Source: Mediterraneibacter catenae (lineage in GTDB: Bacteria; Bacillota; Clostridia; Lachnospirales; Lachnospiraceae). From it: 64,000 nucleotides of DNA. Both the position numbers and the translations under genes were made by a program. Where the stretch lies: NCBI RefSeq assembly GCF_008691045.1, contig NZ_VMSO01000002.1, forward strand, positions 124,001 through 188,000, read 5' to 3'. Shown one piece after another: positions 43,910-52,918 of the stretch; positions within the stretch are counted from its first letter, which is position 1, and each line of letters opens with the position of its first letter. Below the pieces are notes generated by a model. The model did not search any database. It saw only the letters and a list, made by a program, of their open reading frames with translations, and was not told the DNA's origin.

Positions 43910-45637
43910 ATGAGAGTTGTAACCTCGAAATCCAAGAACGCTGAATCTTTTTATATTTCAAAAGGCTATGTTAATGACAAAGGAGTTAGTACTTCTGTCA
44001 TCGTCAGGAAACTGGGAACTTTAAAAGAACTTTTACCAGAGCACGGTCCGACACGAGACGATGTAATGGCCTGGGCAAAAGAACAAGCGCGCATAGAAAC
44101 TTTAAAGTATAAACAGGAAAAAGAAGAAAAACAGATAAAACTCACTTTTCATGCAGGCCGCTTGCTGGATTATCATAAACAAACCTTTTTCCGTGGAGGA
44201 TACCTTTTCCTGCAGTTCATTTATTATCAGATGCAGATGAATAAGATCTGTCGGAAATTGAAACAAAGATATAAGTTTAAATATGACATCAATGCAATCC
44301 TTTCCGACTTGATCTATGCAAGGATACTGGAGCCATGTAGCAAGCGCTCTTCCTATAAAGCTGCATCGGAGTTCTTGGAAAAACCTTCCTATGAACTTCA
44401 TGATATATACCGCGCGCTGGATGTTCTCTGCGCGGAATGTGACATGATCCAGGCAGAAGTCTATAAAAACAGCCATTTCATGGGGGAAAGGAATGATAAG
44501 ATCCTTTATTATGACTGCTCCAATTATTATTTCGAGATTGAACAAGAAGATGGCAGCAAAAAGTACGGAAAAAGCAAAGAACACAGACCGAATCCGATTA
44601 TCCAAATGGGGCTGTTCATGGATGGGGACGGCATTCCTCTTGCGTTTTCCCTTTTCCCGGGAAACGCAAACGAGCAGACATCGCTGAAACCTCTGGAGAA
44701 GAAGGCCCTTGGAGAATTCGGATGCCAGAAATTTATTTATTGCAGCGATGCCGGACTGGGTTCGGAATCCATCCGGGAATACAACCACATGGGAGAACGG
44801 GCTTATATCGTAACCCAGTCGATTAAAAAGCTGAAGAAAGAAGAAAAAGAGTGGGCACTGAGCCCGCAGGGATTTAAACGGGTCTCCGATGATAAACCTG
44901 TCGATATCACGAAACTGCCGGAAGATGATAAAGGGCTTTATTACAAGGACGAACCGTATACCACCCAAAAACTTCACCAGCGCTTGATCATAACTTATTC
45001 CCCAAAGTATGCCCTGTATCAGAAATCTATCCGTGACAAACAGGTGGAACGGGCACAAAAGATACTGGATTCGGGGAATGCCAAGAAGAACCGAAAGAAC
45101 CCCAATGACCCGGCACGTTTCATTGGAAAGATGGCTGTTACAAAGGATGGGGAAGCTGCGAATATTAAGCAATATCTGGATGAAGATAAGATTGCGGATG
45201 AGGCGCAGTATGACGGACTCTATGCAGTGTGCACGGATCTTTTGGATGATGGAATCGGTGATATTTTAAAAGTAAGTGAAGGCAGATGGCAGATCGAGGA
45301 ATGCTTCCGGATCATGAAAACAGATTTTTCTGCAAGACCGGTTTATTTAAGGGATGAAAACAGGGTCAAGGCACATTTTCTGATCTGTTTCCTTGCATTA
45401 ACTGTCTACCGTTATCTTGAAAAAAAACTGGATTCGAAATATACCTGTGAGGAATTGCTGGATACATTGAAAGCAATGAATTTCGCCGGGATACAGGAGC
45501 AGGGCTTCATCCCACTGTATCGGCGGGAAAAGATTACGGATGATCTTCATGAAGCCTGCGGTTTCCGGACTGACTACCAATTCATAACCAAAAGTAAAAT
45601 GAGAACAATCCAGAAGAAAAGCAAGGGGAAAGAATAA
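43910..45637 (+). mobile_element. IS1634-family transposase, apparently intact
   Basis: DDE transposase of 575 residues. The N-terminus is MRVVTSKSKNAESFYISKGY. The catalytic residues are visible as ILYYDCSNYYFEIE (first Asp), FIYCSDAGLGSESI (second Asp) and GRWQIEECFRIMKTDF (Glu). The rest is uninterrupted. The ATG at 43910 lies 10 bases after AAAGGAGG; the longer frame upstream is unlikely. The right end abuts the IS4 remnant at 45675. I could not define the terminal repeats or target duplication by eye. Confidence 0.88.
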
Positions 45638-45674
45638 ATTACTAAGACTTCCCATACCTGAAATGGGCTTCGCT

Positions 45675-45947
45675 CCTTGAAAATTCAATATTTCAGCTGA
45701 CAAAATAGTGATTTATGCCCCTATAGCCTCAGGATGGAGTGCGTTACGCAGATATTTCGGCAGTCTTGCTTCAAAATCAGCAGTAAAAGCTGTCAATTGC
45801 TCATCGCTGAGTTTTAAGATTTCCTGAAGGCTTGCCATCAAGGCATCCATTAGGATGCCAAGTATGCCAATGATGAAGAAGTGCTCAAACGCCTTTGCGG
45901 CTTGAAATAAATGCCGACATTTTATTTCCCATGCCTGGTATCACGGC
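45675..45947 (-). mobile_element. 3' half of an IS4-family element (C-terminal transposase fragment plus one end)
   Basis: On the minus strand an open frame from about 45947 to the TAA at 45713 encodes AWEIKCRHLFQAAKAFEHFF and LMDALMASLQEILKLSDEQL, ending LHPEAIGA. This is the C-terminus of an IS4-type transposase. The terminal inverted repeat at 45675-45697 is the exact reverse complement of that at 37824-37846. The N-terminal part and the other end are missing here; that half is found at 37299-37850 in the same orientation. Confidence 0.72.
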
Positions 45948-45982
45948 AGGCATGGGATTTCAGAGAGATTATATCGGCATTT
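45909..45982. repeat. Nested inverted repeat at the broken end of the IS4 fragment
   Basis: CCCATGCCTG/CAGGCATGGG (45928-45937 with 45947-45956) lies inside AAATGCCGA/TCGGCATTT (45909-45917 with 45974-45982). A third TCGGCAT copy follows at about 45991. It coincides with the point where the transposase frame is lost. Confidence 0.6.
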
Positions 45983-46063
45983 CTAAAATATCGGCATATG
46001 GAGGACTGAATGATAAAAAAGATTCTTAAAGCAATGGGATCATCTATACTTACTATGAAATGA

Positions 46064-46249
46064 GTGATTACATATCAATACAGATTGGAGTTAAGCGGCA
46101 TGTGGCCTACTGCTGAAGCAGAAACTTATTATGTCGTACTTACGGATAATAAAGAGTTAACTATTGAAGATGTGTCAAAAAGTCTGTACAGCAGTCTGCT
46201 TGAGGATGTTGAGATAATGGAAGATTCTGTAATTGTGGAAATGAAATGA
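46064..46249 (+). CDS. Small hypothetical protein
   Basis: 61 residues from a GTG (TYQYRLELSGMWPTAEAETYYV in pieces, ending EDVEIMEDSVIVEMK). There is no good ribosome site; a 17-codon frame ending at 46064 just upstream (ATG at 46011 behind GGAGGA) may be the true start joined by a frameshift. No family is recognised. Confidence 0.35.
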   Translation: MITYQYRLELSGMWPTAEAETYYVVLTDNKELTIEDVSKSLYSSLLEDVEIMEDSVIVEMK

Positions 46250-46321
46250 CTTCCGGCAATTATTAGCTGCTAAAAACAAATCAGAAATAACAGATTATGT
46301 AAGGTTAGGAGGCGCTGCAAG

Positions 46322-46753
46322 GTGAAGAAGAGAATTTTATTTTTGTTATCAGTTATGTGTATTTGCGGGTTGACTGGATGTGAAAAAGGTTCTGTCTCAG
46401 AAGTAAAAGTAGATTATGGTACTTCCTCGATTTATTCGGAAGAGGAGATGAATGAGGCAATAGAACTAATAGAAGACGAATTCGTTACATGGGATGGGTT
46501 TGAACTTAAAAGTATTTCTTATTCATCGGATGATGAATGTAATTCTAGGAATATTTCTTGGTTGAACGAGCTGGCGGAAGCAAAAAATCTGTCAGATGAA
46601 TTTACGCAATGCATAATGTTTGAAAGCGATTTTCACACATCTAAAAATGCTCCCGTCAATTGGAATGCAGATACGGACTATGATGATTACCAATGGTGGC
46701 TTGCCCGTACGGATAATGGTGAGTGGGAACTGCTTTCATGGGGATATTGCTAG
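46322..46753 (+). CDS. Predicted lipoprotein of unknown function
   Basis: The 143-residue exported lipoprotein has a signal peptide with the lipobox LTGC (Cys20), MKKRILFLLSVMCICG at the start, and an acidic mature part. That part includes EEEMNEAIELIEDEFVTWDG in pieces, SWLNELAEAKNL and a Trp-rich end (YQWWLARTDNGEWELLSWGYC). The start is a GTG, behind GGAGGCG. The ending pattern recurs in clostridial lipoproteins, but I know no function. It marks the right part of the accessory region. Confidence 0.7.
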   Translation: MKKRILFLLSVMCICGLTGCEKGSVSEVKVDYGTSSIYSEEEMNEAIELIEDEFVTWDGFELKSISYSSDDECNSRNISWLNELAEAKNLSDEFTQCIMFESDFHTSKNAPVNWNADTDYDDYQWWLARTDNGEWELLSWGYC

Positions 46754-46774
46754 AAGTATGCAGGAGGTTTTTTG

Positions 46775-47314
46775 ATGAATATTCCGAAAGTAATAAATTC
46801 AGAAGAAGTTTATAAAGGCAAAATCATCTCTATCAGAAAGGATACGCTGACACGCGGGGATGGAAAGCATTTTATCAGGGAGACAGCGGTGTCCAGTGAC
46901 GCAGTTGCGGTCGTGGCTATGGATGAGCAGAGGCGGATACTTATGATACGTCAGTACCGCCATCCAATGGGCTGTCCGGTCTGGGAGATCCCTGCGGGAA
47001 AGATGGATATTTGTGGAGAGAAGCCGGAAGAGACGGCAATTCGGGAGCTGCAGGAAGAAACAGATACAACAGCCGAAGACATTAAACTTCTGACTATATT
47101 TTATAATTCGGCAGGATGGACAAATGAAAAAACATATGTTTATCTGGCAAGAAATCTAAAAGAAGTTCCCGAATTCAAAAGAGAAAATGAGGAAGCTGAT
47201 ATTGAGAAGAAGTGGATTTCTTTGGATGATGCATATGAACTTGTACGCACAGGAAAACTGGCTGATGCAAAGACTGTGATCGGAATACTGCTTACGTTTG
47301 CAGCAAATCTATGA
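46775..47314 (+). CDS. NUDIX hydrolase (ADP-ribose pyrophosphatase type)
   Basis: The 179-residue protein has the NUDIX box around GEKPEETAIRELQEETDTTAED (positions about 85-107; Gly, Glu, REL and EE pattern present). It also has an N-terminal VYKGKIISIRKDTL and a middle MIRQYRHPMGCPVWEIPAGK, as in ADP-ribose/sugar-nucleotide pyrophosphatases. The ATG at 46775 lies after AGGAGG. Its end overlaps the upstream reach of the next gene, which starts 13 bases later, so the two are likely co-transcribed. Confidence 0.88.
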   Translation: MNIPKVINSEEVYKGKIISIRKDTLTRGDGKHFIRETAVSSDAVAVVAMDEQRRILMIRQYRHPMGCPVWEIPAGKMDICGEKPEETAIRELQEETDTTAEDIKLLTIFYNSAGWTNEKTYVYLARNLKEVPEFKRENEEADIEKKWISLDDAYELVRTGKLADAKTVIGILLTFAANL

Positions 47315-47327
47315 GGGGAAATATAAT

Positions 47328-47873
47328 ATGATAGGGTTGAAAAGAGGAACCGTCACATTAGTACCTTATCAGGAAAAATGGAGTGAAGATGCTGAGAAAA
47401 TAATCAGTTTATTAAAACATCTTTTAGGAGATACAGCAATTGATATTCAACACGTCGGAAGTACAGCTGTCTATTTAATACATGCAAAACCGATTATTGA
47501 TATTTCTGTTGCTGTGCGTGACTTAAATGACATATTACCTCATATAGAGGTGCTAAAGCAGAATGATATTATTTTTCGTGGAGAAGTAATTGAGGGCGAA
47601 TTTCTATTTGTAATGGGAAATGATGAGATACGAACACATCATATTCATGTAGTTAAGTGGAATGGCACAAAATGGATTGATTATATTAACTTTCGAGACT
47701 TCCTGAATACATTTCCTGAAAAAGCAATGTTATATGATGCATGCAAGCGGAAATTAGCAATGCAGTTCTCGAATGATCGAAAGAGCTATACGGCGGGGAA
47801 GGAAGAAATCATACAACGCTTGCTAACAGAAGCCAGAACATGGAAATTGAGTTTGGCTGGGGATGATTTTTAA
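47328..47873 (+). CDS. GrpB/UPF0157-family nucleotidyltransferase-like protein
   Basis: The 181-residue protein has the family signature VTLVPYQEKWSEDAEKII near the start, IDIQHVGSTAVYLIHAKPIIDISV (about 45-68), THHIHVVKWNG and INFRDFLNTFPEKA. In the family, HVGST(A/S) resembles the nucleotidyltransferase active site; the substrate is unknown, although a link to CoA or glutamate-rich proteins has been proposed. The variant V-Y in place of the usual VPGL is a small oddity. The ATG follows GAGGGGAA. Confidence 0.82.
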   Translation: MIGLKRGTVTLVPYQEKWSEDAEKIISLLKHLLGDTAIDIQHVGSTAVYLIHAKPIIDISVAVRDLNDILPHIEVLKQNDIIFRGEVIEGEFLFVMGNDEIRTHHIHVVKWNGTKWIDYINFRDFLNTFPEKAMLYDACKRKLAMQFSNDRKSYTAGKEEIIQRLLTEARTWKLSLAGDDF

Positions 47874-47990
47874 TCTATTAGATAAAGGCGATGTGGTGTT
47901 AATTTTTGTTGCTTGTAAAAACACCGTCTCTGTGAATATACTTTAAGCAGCTCCGGTGCTTAATTTTATATTGAGAGGACAGTGTAAATC

Positions 47991-48173
47991 ATGATCAATG
48001 ATAATATACGAAGATACCGTAAAGAAAAAGGGCTCAGCCAGGAGGAAATGGCGGTGAGCCTTCATGTTGTACGGCAGACTGTTTCAAAATGGGAAAACGG
48101 AAAATCCGTACCTGATGCCGAAGTGCTGATCGATGCGGAAGCGGCAAATAAGCAGGGAGGAGATTGCGAGTGA
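47991..48173 (+). CDS. Short XRE-type helix-turn-helix protein, probably truncated
   Basis: The 60-residue protein has a clear HTH (NIRRYRKEKGLSQEEMAVSL and VVRQTVSKWENGKSVPD). It then runs out in a short tail that has no relation to the dimerisation or membrane domain normally attached. The last base of the stop lies at the start of the P1 peptidase gene. It could be a functional solo HTH, but a cut-down regulator is more likely. Confidence 0.65.
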   Translation: MINDNIRRYRKEKGLSQEEMAVSLHVVRQTVSKWENGKSVPDAEVLIDAEAANKQGGDCE

Positions 48174-49147
48174 TGGCCAAAAAGCATGAGATAGGTTTGG
48201 AAGAAATTAAGGGGATAAGAATCGGACAAGCTGAAAATACAGTCGCAGGGACTGGATGTACTGTGTTTTTGTCAGATCACGGGATGGCGGCAGGTATGGA
48301 CGTCAGAGGCGGCGGCCCGGCTTCACGTGAATCAGAGCTTTTAAATCCTCTTGCTGCTGCACAGGTGATCCATGGGATTGTGTTGGCAGGAGGCAGCGCT
48401 TTCGGTCTGAATGCGGCGGATGGAGTGATGCAGTATCTCGAGGAGAGAGGAATCGGTTTTGACGTCGGTCTGCCTATAAAGGTCCCTCTTGTCTGCCAGT
48501 CTGATCTGTTTGACCTTACAGTAGGTAATCCTTATGTACGCCCGGATAAGGAGATGGGATATGCGGCGTGCGTGAATTCAGAAAATGGCGGAAACTATCG
48601 AGATGGAAATTATGGAGCAGGATGCGGCGCCACGGTAGGCAAATTTGCAGGAATGGAATACTGTATGAAATCGGGGATCGGAAGCTATGCCGTACAGATT
48701 GGCGAACTGCAGATAGCTGCAGTGGTGGCTGTAAATGCCCTGGGGGATATTTTTGACTGGAAAACCGGAGAAAAGATTGCCGGACTCTTAAAGGAGGACA
48801 GGAGAACATTCCGTGATACGGAAGAAATGATGTGTGCGGATACCCGGGCTGTAGAAAATAAATTCACAGGAAATACAACGATTGGAGTTGTGATCACGAA
48901 CGCGGAGTTTGATAAAGCACGACTGTGTAAGATCGCAGGGATGGTACATGACGGGTATGCCCGTTCCATTCGGCCTGTGCATACGTCGGCGGACGGGGAC
49001 AGTATCTACGCTGTATCTGTGGGAAATGTTTCAGCAGATATGGATCTTACAGGTTCAGTGGCGGCAGAAGTGATGAGCGAAGCCATCATTCGCGCGGTGA
49101 AAAGTGCGAAGAGCGCCTATGGATTTCCTGCGGCGGAAGATTTATAA
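48173..49147 (+). CDS. P1 family peptidase (DmpA/BapA-like N-terminal nucleophile hydrolase)
   Basis: Self-cleaving aminopeptidase-type hydrolase of 324 residues. Conserved regions are KGIRIGQAEN, GMDVRGGGPASRESELL, IHGIVLAGGSAFGLNAADGV in pieces, YGAGCGATVGKF and the autoprocessing site GNTTIGVV (near residue 237), where the nucleophile becomes the beta-chain N-terminus. The preferred ATG is 48173, behind AGGGAGGAGA. It probably cleaves small or beta-peptides in the cytoplasm. Confidence 0.88.
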   Translation: MAKKHEIGLEEIKGIRIGQAENTVAGTGCTVFLSDHGMAAGMDVRGGGPASRESELLNPLAAAQVIHGIVLAGGSAFGLNAADGVMQYLEERGIGFDVGLPIKVPLVCQSDLFDLTVGNPYVRPDKEMGYAACVNSENGGNYRDGNYGAGCGATVGKFAGMEYCMKSGIGSYAVQIGELQIAAVVAVNALGDIFDWKTGEKIAGLLKEDRRTFRDTEEMMCADTRAVENKFTGNTTIGVVITNAEFDKARLCKIAGMVHDGYARSIRPVHTSADGDSIYAVSVGNVSADMDLTGSVAAEVMSEAIIRAVKSAKSAYGFPAAEDL

Positions 49148-49230
49148 AGGAGAGGGCAGTAGTTCAGATGAGAACAGGGAAAGAAATAATAAATTATAGT
49201 TTGAGTATCTGATCAGGAGTTACAACTGAA

Positions 49231-49276
49231 TTAGGCAGACCGTTCCGCGTCGGGCGGCACGCGCGGTTATGCGCGG
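49231..49276. other. GC-rich hairpin between convergent genes
   Basis: TTAGGC-GACCG (one bulged A) at 49231-49242 pairs with CGGTCGCCTAA at about 49264-49274, and CCGCG/CGCGG pairs inside. It reaches into the last codons of the minus-strand gene. Neither side has a T-run, so a terminator is uncertain. Confidence 0.4.
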
Positions 49277-49713
49277 TCGCCTAATGCCTTATAGATGATC
49301 TTTTTGAAGACAGTAAGCCCGTCCCATATCCATCGGTTGTTATCTACATCTGATTCTCCGCAGTCGATGATTTCTGTGTGCGCATGAACTTGTTTCATCA
49401 GTTTAAGCACCGCTTTTGACAGTGCGGCGGGAAGGTGGAGCTCTGCAGAGGATACTGTTTCCGAAAATATATCTGCATATGTATGAGCAAGTATCTCAAT
49501 TGCCAGTGAATCCTTACTGATCTTCAGTTCGGATTTCTGGCGCTTTTTATGTTCTTTCAGTATATGGGCGCTGAGCTCGACAGCTCCGTTTCCCGGTTCC
49601 TCAAGATAATTTTTCAGTGCCTCGTCACAGGTAATCTGAACAAGCTTGTCGAAATAGTTTATAGTGATCTTATCTAAGTGTCTGTCTGCAATTCTTTCTT
49701 CCCTATTGGACAT
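49267..49713 (-). CDS. Hypothetical helical protein
   Basis: The 148-residue protein is mostly helical and rich in Lys and Glu, with HLDKITINYFDKLVQITCDEAL in pieces, EILAHTYADIFSETV and a C-terminal WIWDGLTVFKKIIYKAL. I do not recognise a family. It stands alone between convergent and divergent neighbours and has CGGAGAAAT upstream of its ATG. Confidence 0.55.
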   Translation of the reverse strand: MSNREERIADRHLDKITINYFDKLVQITCDEALKNYLEEPGNGAVELSAHILKEHKKRQKSELKISKDSLAIEILAHTYADIFSETVSSAELHLPAALSKAVLKLMKQVHAHTEIIDCGESDVDNNRWIWDGLTVFKKIIYKALGDRA

Positions 49714-49918
49714 GGTGTATTTCTCCGTAGATGATTTTATTTAGAGATAATTGTACTTCTGCTCTACCCAAATAGCAAGAGCAGAGAAATGAAATGACAG
49801 TGAGAATAGCCTATAGTATAATAAATACAACAATTGAATTTCAAAAGATTGATAAAATACTGTACTGAAAAAATCGTAAAAGTAACAATTACAGAAATCT
49901 GACGGAGGAAGTTGAAAT

Positions 49919-50794
49919 ATGCACTTTGTCAATGCAAAGGGAATCCTGTCCCCACAAAACGGGATGAACCTGTATCGTGGATGCACGCACGGCTGCATTT
50001 ACTGTGACTCAAGAAGCAGATGTTATCATATGGATCATGATTTTGAGGATATTGAAGTCAAAGAAAATGCGATAGAACTGCTGGAAAAAGCACTCCGGAG
50101 CAAACGAAAGAAATGTATGATCGGTACCGGAGCCATGACAGACCCGTATATACCGCTTGAACTGGAGCTTGGAAATGTACGAAAAGCCCTGGAACTGATA
50201 TATAAATACGGTTTCGGTGTTACGCTTCAGACAAAATCCGACCGCATATTACGGGATCTGGATCTGTTATCCCGGATAAATAAATTGACAAAATGTGTGG
50301 TTCAAATGACACTGACGACATATGATGATGATCTGTGCAGGAAAATTGAGCCGAATGTCTGCGTAACGTCCGAGCGTGTCAGAGTGCTCAAAATACTTCG
50401 GGATTCTGGTATTCCGACTGTTGTGTGGCTCTGCCCAATCTTGCCTTTTATCAATGATACGGAAGAAAATATCGCAGGGATAATGGATTACTGCACAGAT
50501 GCAAAGGTGTACGGCGTGATCTGTTTCGGTATGGGACTGACCCTTCGGGAAGGGAACAGAGAGTATTTTTACAGACAGCTTGACCGATGTTTCCCCGCTC
50601 TGAAAGATAGATACATATATGAATACGGCAGTCAGTACGAGGTGAGAAGTAGAAATCATGAAAGTCTGATGAAACTTTTCCGGGACAAGTGTGATGGAAG
50701 CGGAATAAAATATGACATAGAAGAAATCTTCACGTATCTGAACAAATTCGAAGAAAAAAACATAGGAAGTCAGATGACGTTATGGGATTTATAA
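49919..50794 (+). CDS. SPL-family radical SAM protein
   Basis: The 291-residue radical SAM enzyme has the cluster motif CTHGCIYCD (near residue 22) and a start (ILSPQNGMNLYRGC) typical of spore photoproduct lyase-like proteins. It also has MIGTGAMTDPYIPLE, VTLQTKSDRILRDLDLL, and IPTVVWLCPILPFIND. It is shorter than true SplB (about 340 residues) and lacks its late conserved Cys region as far as I can see. It is thus a member of the broader SPL/Rv2578c-like group. GGAGGAAG lies before the ATG. Confidence 0.82.
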   Translation: MHFVNAKGILSPQNGMNLYRGCTHGCIYCDSRSRCYHMDHDFEDIEVKENAIELLEKALRSKRKKCMIGTGAMTDPYIPLELELGNVRKALELIYKYGFGVTLQTKSDRILRDLDLLSRINKLTKCVVQMTLTTYDDDLCRKIEPNVCVTSERVRVLKILRDSGIPTVVWLCPILPFINDTEENIAGIMDYCTDAKVYGVICFGMGLTLREGNREYFYRQLDRCFPALKDRYIYEYGSQYEVRSRNHESLMKLFRDKCDGSGIKYDIEEIFTYLNKFEEKNIGSQMTLWDL

Positions 50795-50831
50795 ATGGAA
50801 TCAATAATAGAAAGAACAAGGGGGATTGGAT

Positions 50832-51773
50832 ATGAACTATTACGACAGTGAACTTCAGCGTCTTCAGCAGGAAATCATGGAAAAGCAGAGGACAGATGCA
50901 AAATTATCTGATCTGTTTCTGCAGCAGTCGGACCTGGAGAAAAGAACAGAAGAACTTCAAAAAATCATGCAGAAAGAGCAGGGAGACGTAGATCGCCTGA
51001 ACAAAAGGAGCATTACGGCATTTTTCTACAGAACAACAGGAAAAATGGATGAGAAGCTGACGAAAGAAGAAGCGGAAGCTTACGCAGCGGCAGTGAAATA
51101 TAAGTCGGCAGAAAGTGAACTCCGGGCAGTGAATGAGGAGATAGAATACTGCCGGAAACGGATTCTTGAACTGCAGGATTGTGAGAAGCAATATGAAAAG
51201 ATCTTGGGAGAAAAGACAGAACAGATCAAACAGTCCGGCAACCCTGAGGCGGAAAGAATCCTGCAGATAGAAGAGGCACTGGCATTTCACGGGAACCAGA
51301 AAAGAGAAATCGAGGAAGCCATAAATGCAGGTAACTGTGCATTACGTATCGCGGAAAAGATTCTTGAAGATCTGGACAGTGCAAAGAAATGGAGTACAGT
51401 CGATCTGCTGGGCGGCAATCTTATAGCTGATATGGCTAAACATGACAAAATCAACAAGGTGCAGGACAGGATACAGGATCTCCAGAACGCGCTGCGGGGA
51501 TTCCGTACGGAACTCGCCGATGTAACGGAGAGAATATCCGGAGACCTTTACGTGGAAATTGGGGATTTCCTGCATTTTGCTGACTACTTTTTTGACGGAC
51601 TGTTCGCAGACTGGATGGTATATGACAGGATCAACGACTCGTGGAACAGGACGCATCAGACTTGTGAACAGATCAAACGGGTTCTTGAGCAGTTAGGTCG
51701 AATGGAAGAAGAAATTTGCAATAAGCAGGAGAGTCTGAAAAAAGAGCTGGAACAGACCGTACTGAATTCTTAA
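50832..51773 (+). CDS. Coiled-coil protein of unknown function
   Basis: The 313-residue cytoplasmic protein is dominated by coiled coil (about 1-60, 75-165 and 200-235), with a conserved-looking ITAFFYRTTGKMDEKLTKEE in pieces and a middle STVDLLGGNLIADMAKHDKI. A Trp/Phe-rich segment (FLHFADYFFDGLFADWMVYDRI) precedes the last helix. Similar proteins occur in Clostridia without known function. The ATG at 50832 lies 7 bases after AAGGGGG; a TTG at 50826 would be too close. Confidence 0.65.
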   Translation: MNYYDSELQRLQQEIMEKQRTDAKLSDLFLQQSDLEKRTEELQKIMQKEQGDVDRLNKRSITAFFYRTTGKMDEKLTKEEAEAYAAAVKYKSAESELRAVNEEIEYCRKRILELQDCEKQYEKILGEKTEQIKQSGNPEAERILQIEEALAFHGNQKREIEEAINAGNCALRIAEKILEDLDSAKKWSTVDLLGGNLIADMAKHDKINKVQDRIQDLQNALRGFRTELADVTERISGDLYVEIGDFLHFADYFFDGLFADWMVYDRINDSWNRTHQTCEQIKRVLEQLGRMEEEICNKQESLKKELEQTVLNS

Positions 51774-51813
51774 TACATAAAGAGAGGTTCAATAAAAGAA
51801 TGGGGGATGTACT

Positions 51814-52854
51814 ATGAAAGCAGTTGTATATGAGGAAAACGGGCAGATTGTTCTTACAGATCGTCCCATGCCGGAGATACTTGATGAAAGGGATGCGATC
51901 GTGCAGGTAACCCTGACGACGATCTGTTCGAGCGACATACATGTTAAACACGGCGCTGTACCCAGAGCGGTGCCGGGAACGATCCTGGGACACGAGTTTG
52001 TCGGCAGAGTCGTTGAGACAGGGAGTGCGGTAAAGAAAATAAAGCCCGGCGACCGGGTGGCAGTAAATGTGGAGACGTTCTGCGGAGAGTGTTTTTTCTG
52101 TAAAAGAGGTTTTGTAAATAATTGTACGGATGAGCATGGCGGATGGGCTCTGGGATGCCGCATTGACGGAGGACAGGCCGGATATGCGCGGATACCGTTC
52201 GCAGACAACGGCCTGACTGTCATACCTGATAATGTGACGGACGAGCAAGCGCTTTTTAACGGCGATATACTTTCTACCGGATACTGGGCGGCTAAGATCG
52301 GAGAAATCAGGCCTGCCGACACAGTAGCTGTGATCGGAGCGGGACCGACAGGACTTTGCACAATGCTGTGTGCCCGCCTGTATACACCTGCCAGGATCAT
52401 TGCCATAGATACGGATGAATACAGACTGAACTTGGCAAAGGAAAAAGGCCTGGCAGATATCACACTTGTTCCGGGAAGAGAGGATATAGAAGGCAAGATA
52501 AGGGAACTTACAGACGGAAGAGGTGCTGATACGGTATTTGAAGTCGCAGGAGGGAAAGATACGTTCCAGACGGCTTGGAAGATCGCAAGACCTAATGCTG
52601 TCGTCGTGATCGTGGCGATGTATGAGGAAGTACAGACACTTCCACTGCCGGATATGTACGGCAAGAACCTCGTGTTCAAGACTGGCGGTGTGGATGGAAG
52701 TTATTGTCAGGAGATCATGGATCTGACCGCATGCGGAAAACTTGATGCAGGTTTTCTTATCACCCACCGCTGCAGGCTGGATGAGATCATGGAGGCGTAT
52801 GAAGTATTTGAGAATAAGAAAGATCATGTCATCAAATATGCTGTGACGCCATGA
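51814..52854 (+). CDS. Zinc-dependent alcohol dehydrogenase (MDR family)
   Basis: The 346-residue medium-chain dehydrogenase has catalytic zinc ligands CSSDIHVKHG (Cys) and GHEFVGRVVE (His-Glu). The structural zinc loop has Cys in FCGECFFCKRGFVNNC, and the Rossmann motif is VAVIGAGPTGLCTM (about 168-181). It is close to glutathione-independent formaldehyde/sorbitol/threonine dehydrogenase types; the substrate is not evident. A GGGGGATG sequence precedes the ATG. The nitrilase-type gene starts about 65 bp after it and may be co-transcribed. Confidence 0.88.
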   Translation: MKAVVYEENGQIVLTDRPMPEILDERDAIVQVTLTTICSSDIHVKHGAVPRAVPGTILGHEFVGRVVETGSAVKKIKPGDRVAVNVETFCGECFFCKRGFVNNCTDEHGGWALGCRIDGGQAGYARIPFADNGLTVIPDNVTDEQALFNGDILSTGYWAAKIGEIRPADTVAVIGAGPTGLCTMLCARLYTPARIIAIDTDEYRLNLAKEKGLADITLVPGREDIEGKIRELTDGRGADTVFEVAGGKDTFQTAWKIARPNAVVVIVAMYEEVQTLPLPDMYGKNLVFKTGGVDGSYCQEIMDLTACGKLDAGFLITHRCRLDEIMEAYEVFENKKDHVIKYAVTP

Positions 52855-52918
52855 CTATCTGCATATGATGCGGGTGAGAAACTGTTTTGAAAGTATGGAT
52901 CGGAAAGGAATATCATTT

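Noticed and set aside
44102-45172. A 356-residue minus-strand frame opposite the IS1634 transposase
   Set aside because: Phe/Ile/Leu-rich antisense shadow of a clear DDE transposase.
51673-52827. A 384-residue minus-strand frame opposite the alcohol dehydrogenase
   Set aside because: The plus-strand gene has full MDR motifs and a ribosome site; the antisense frame has neither and is a by-product of codon bias.
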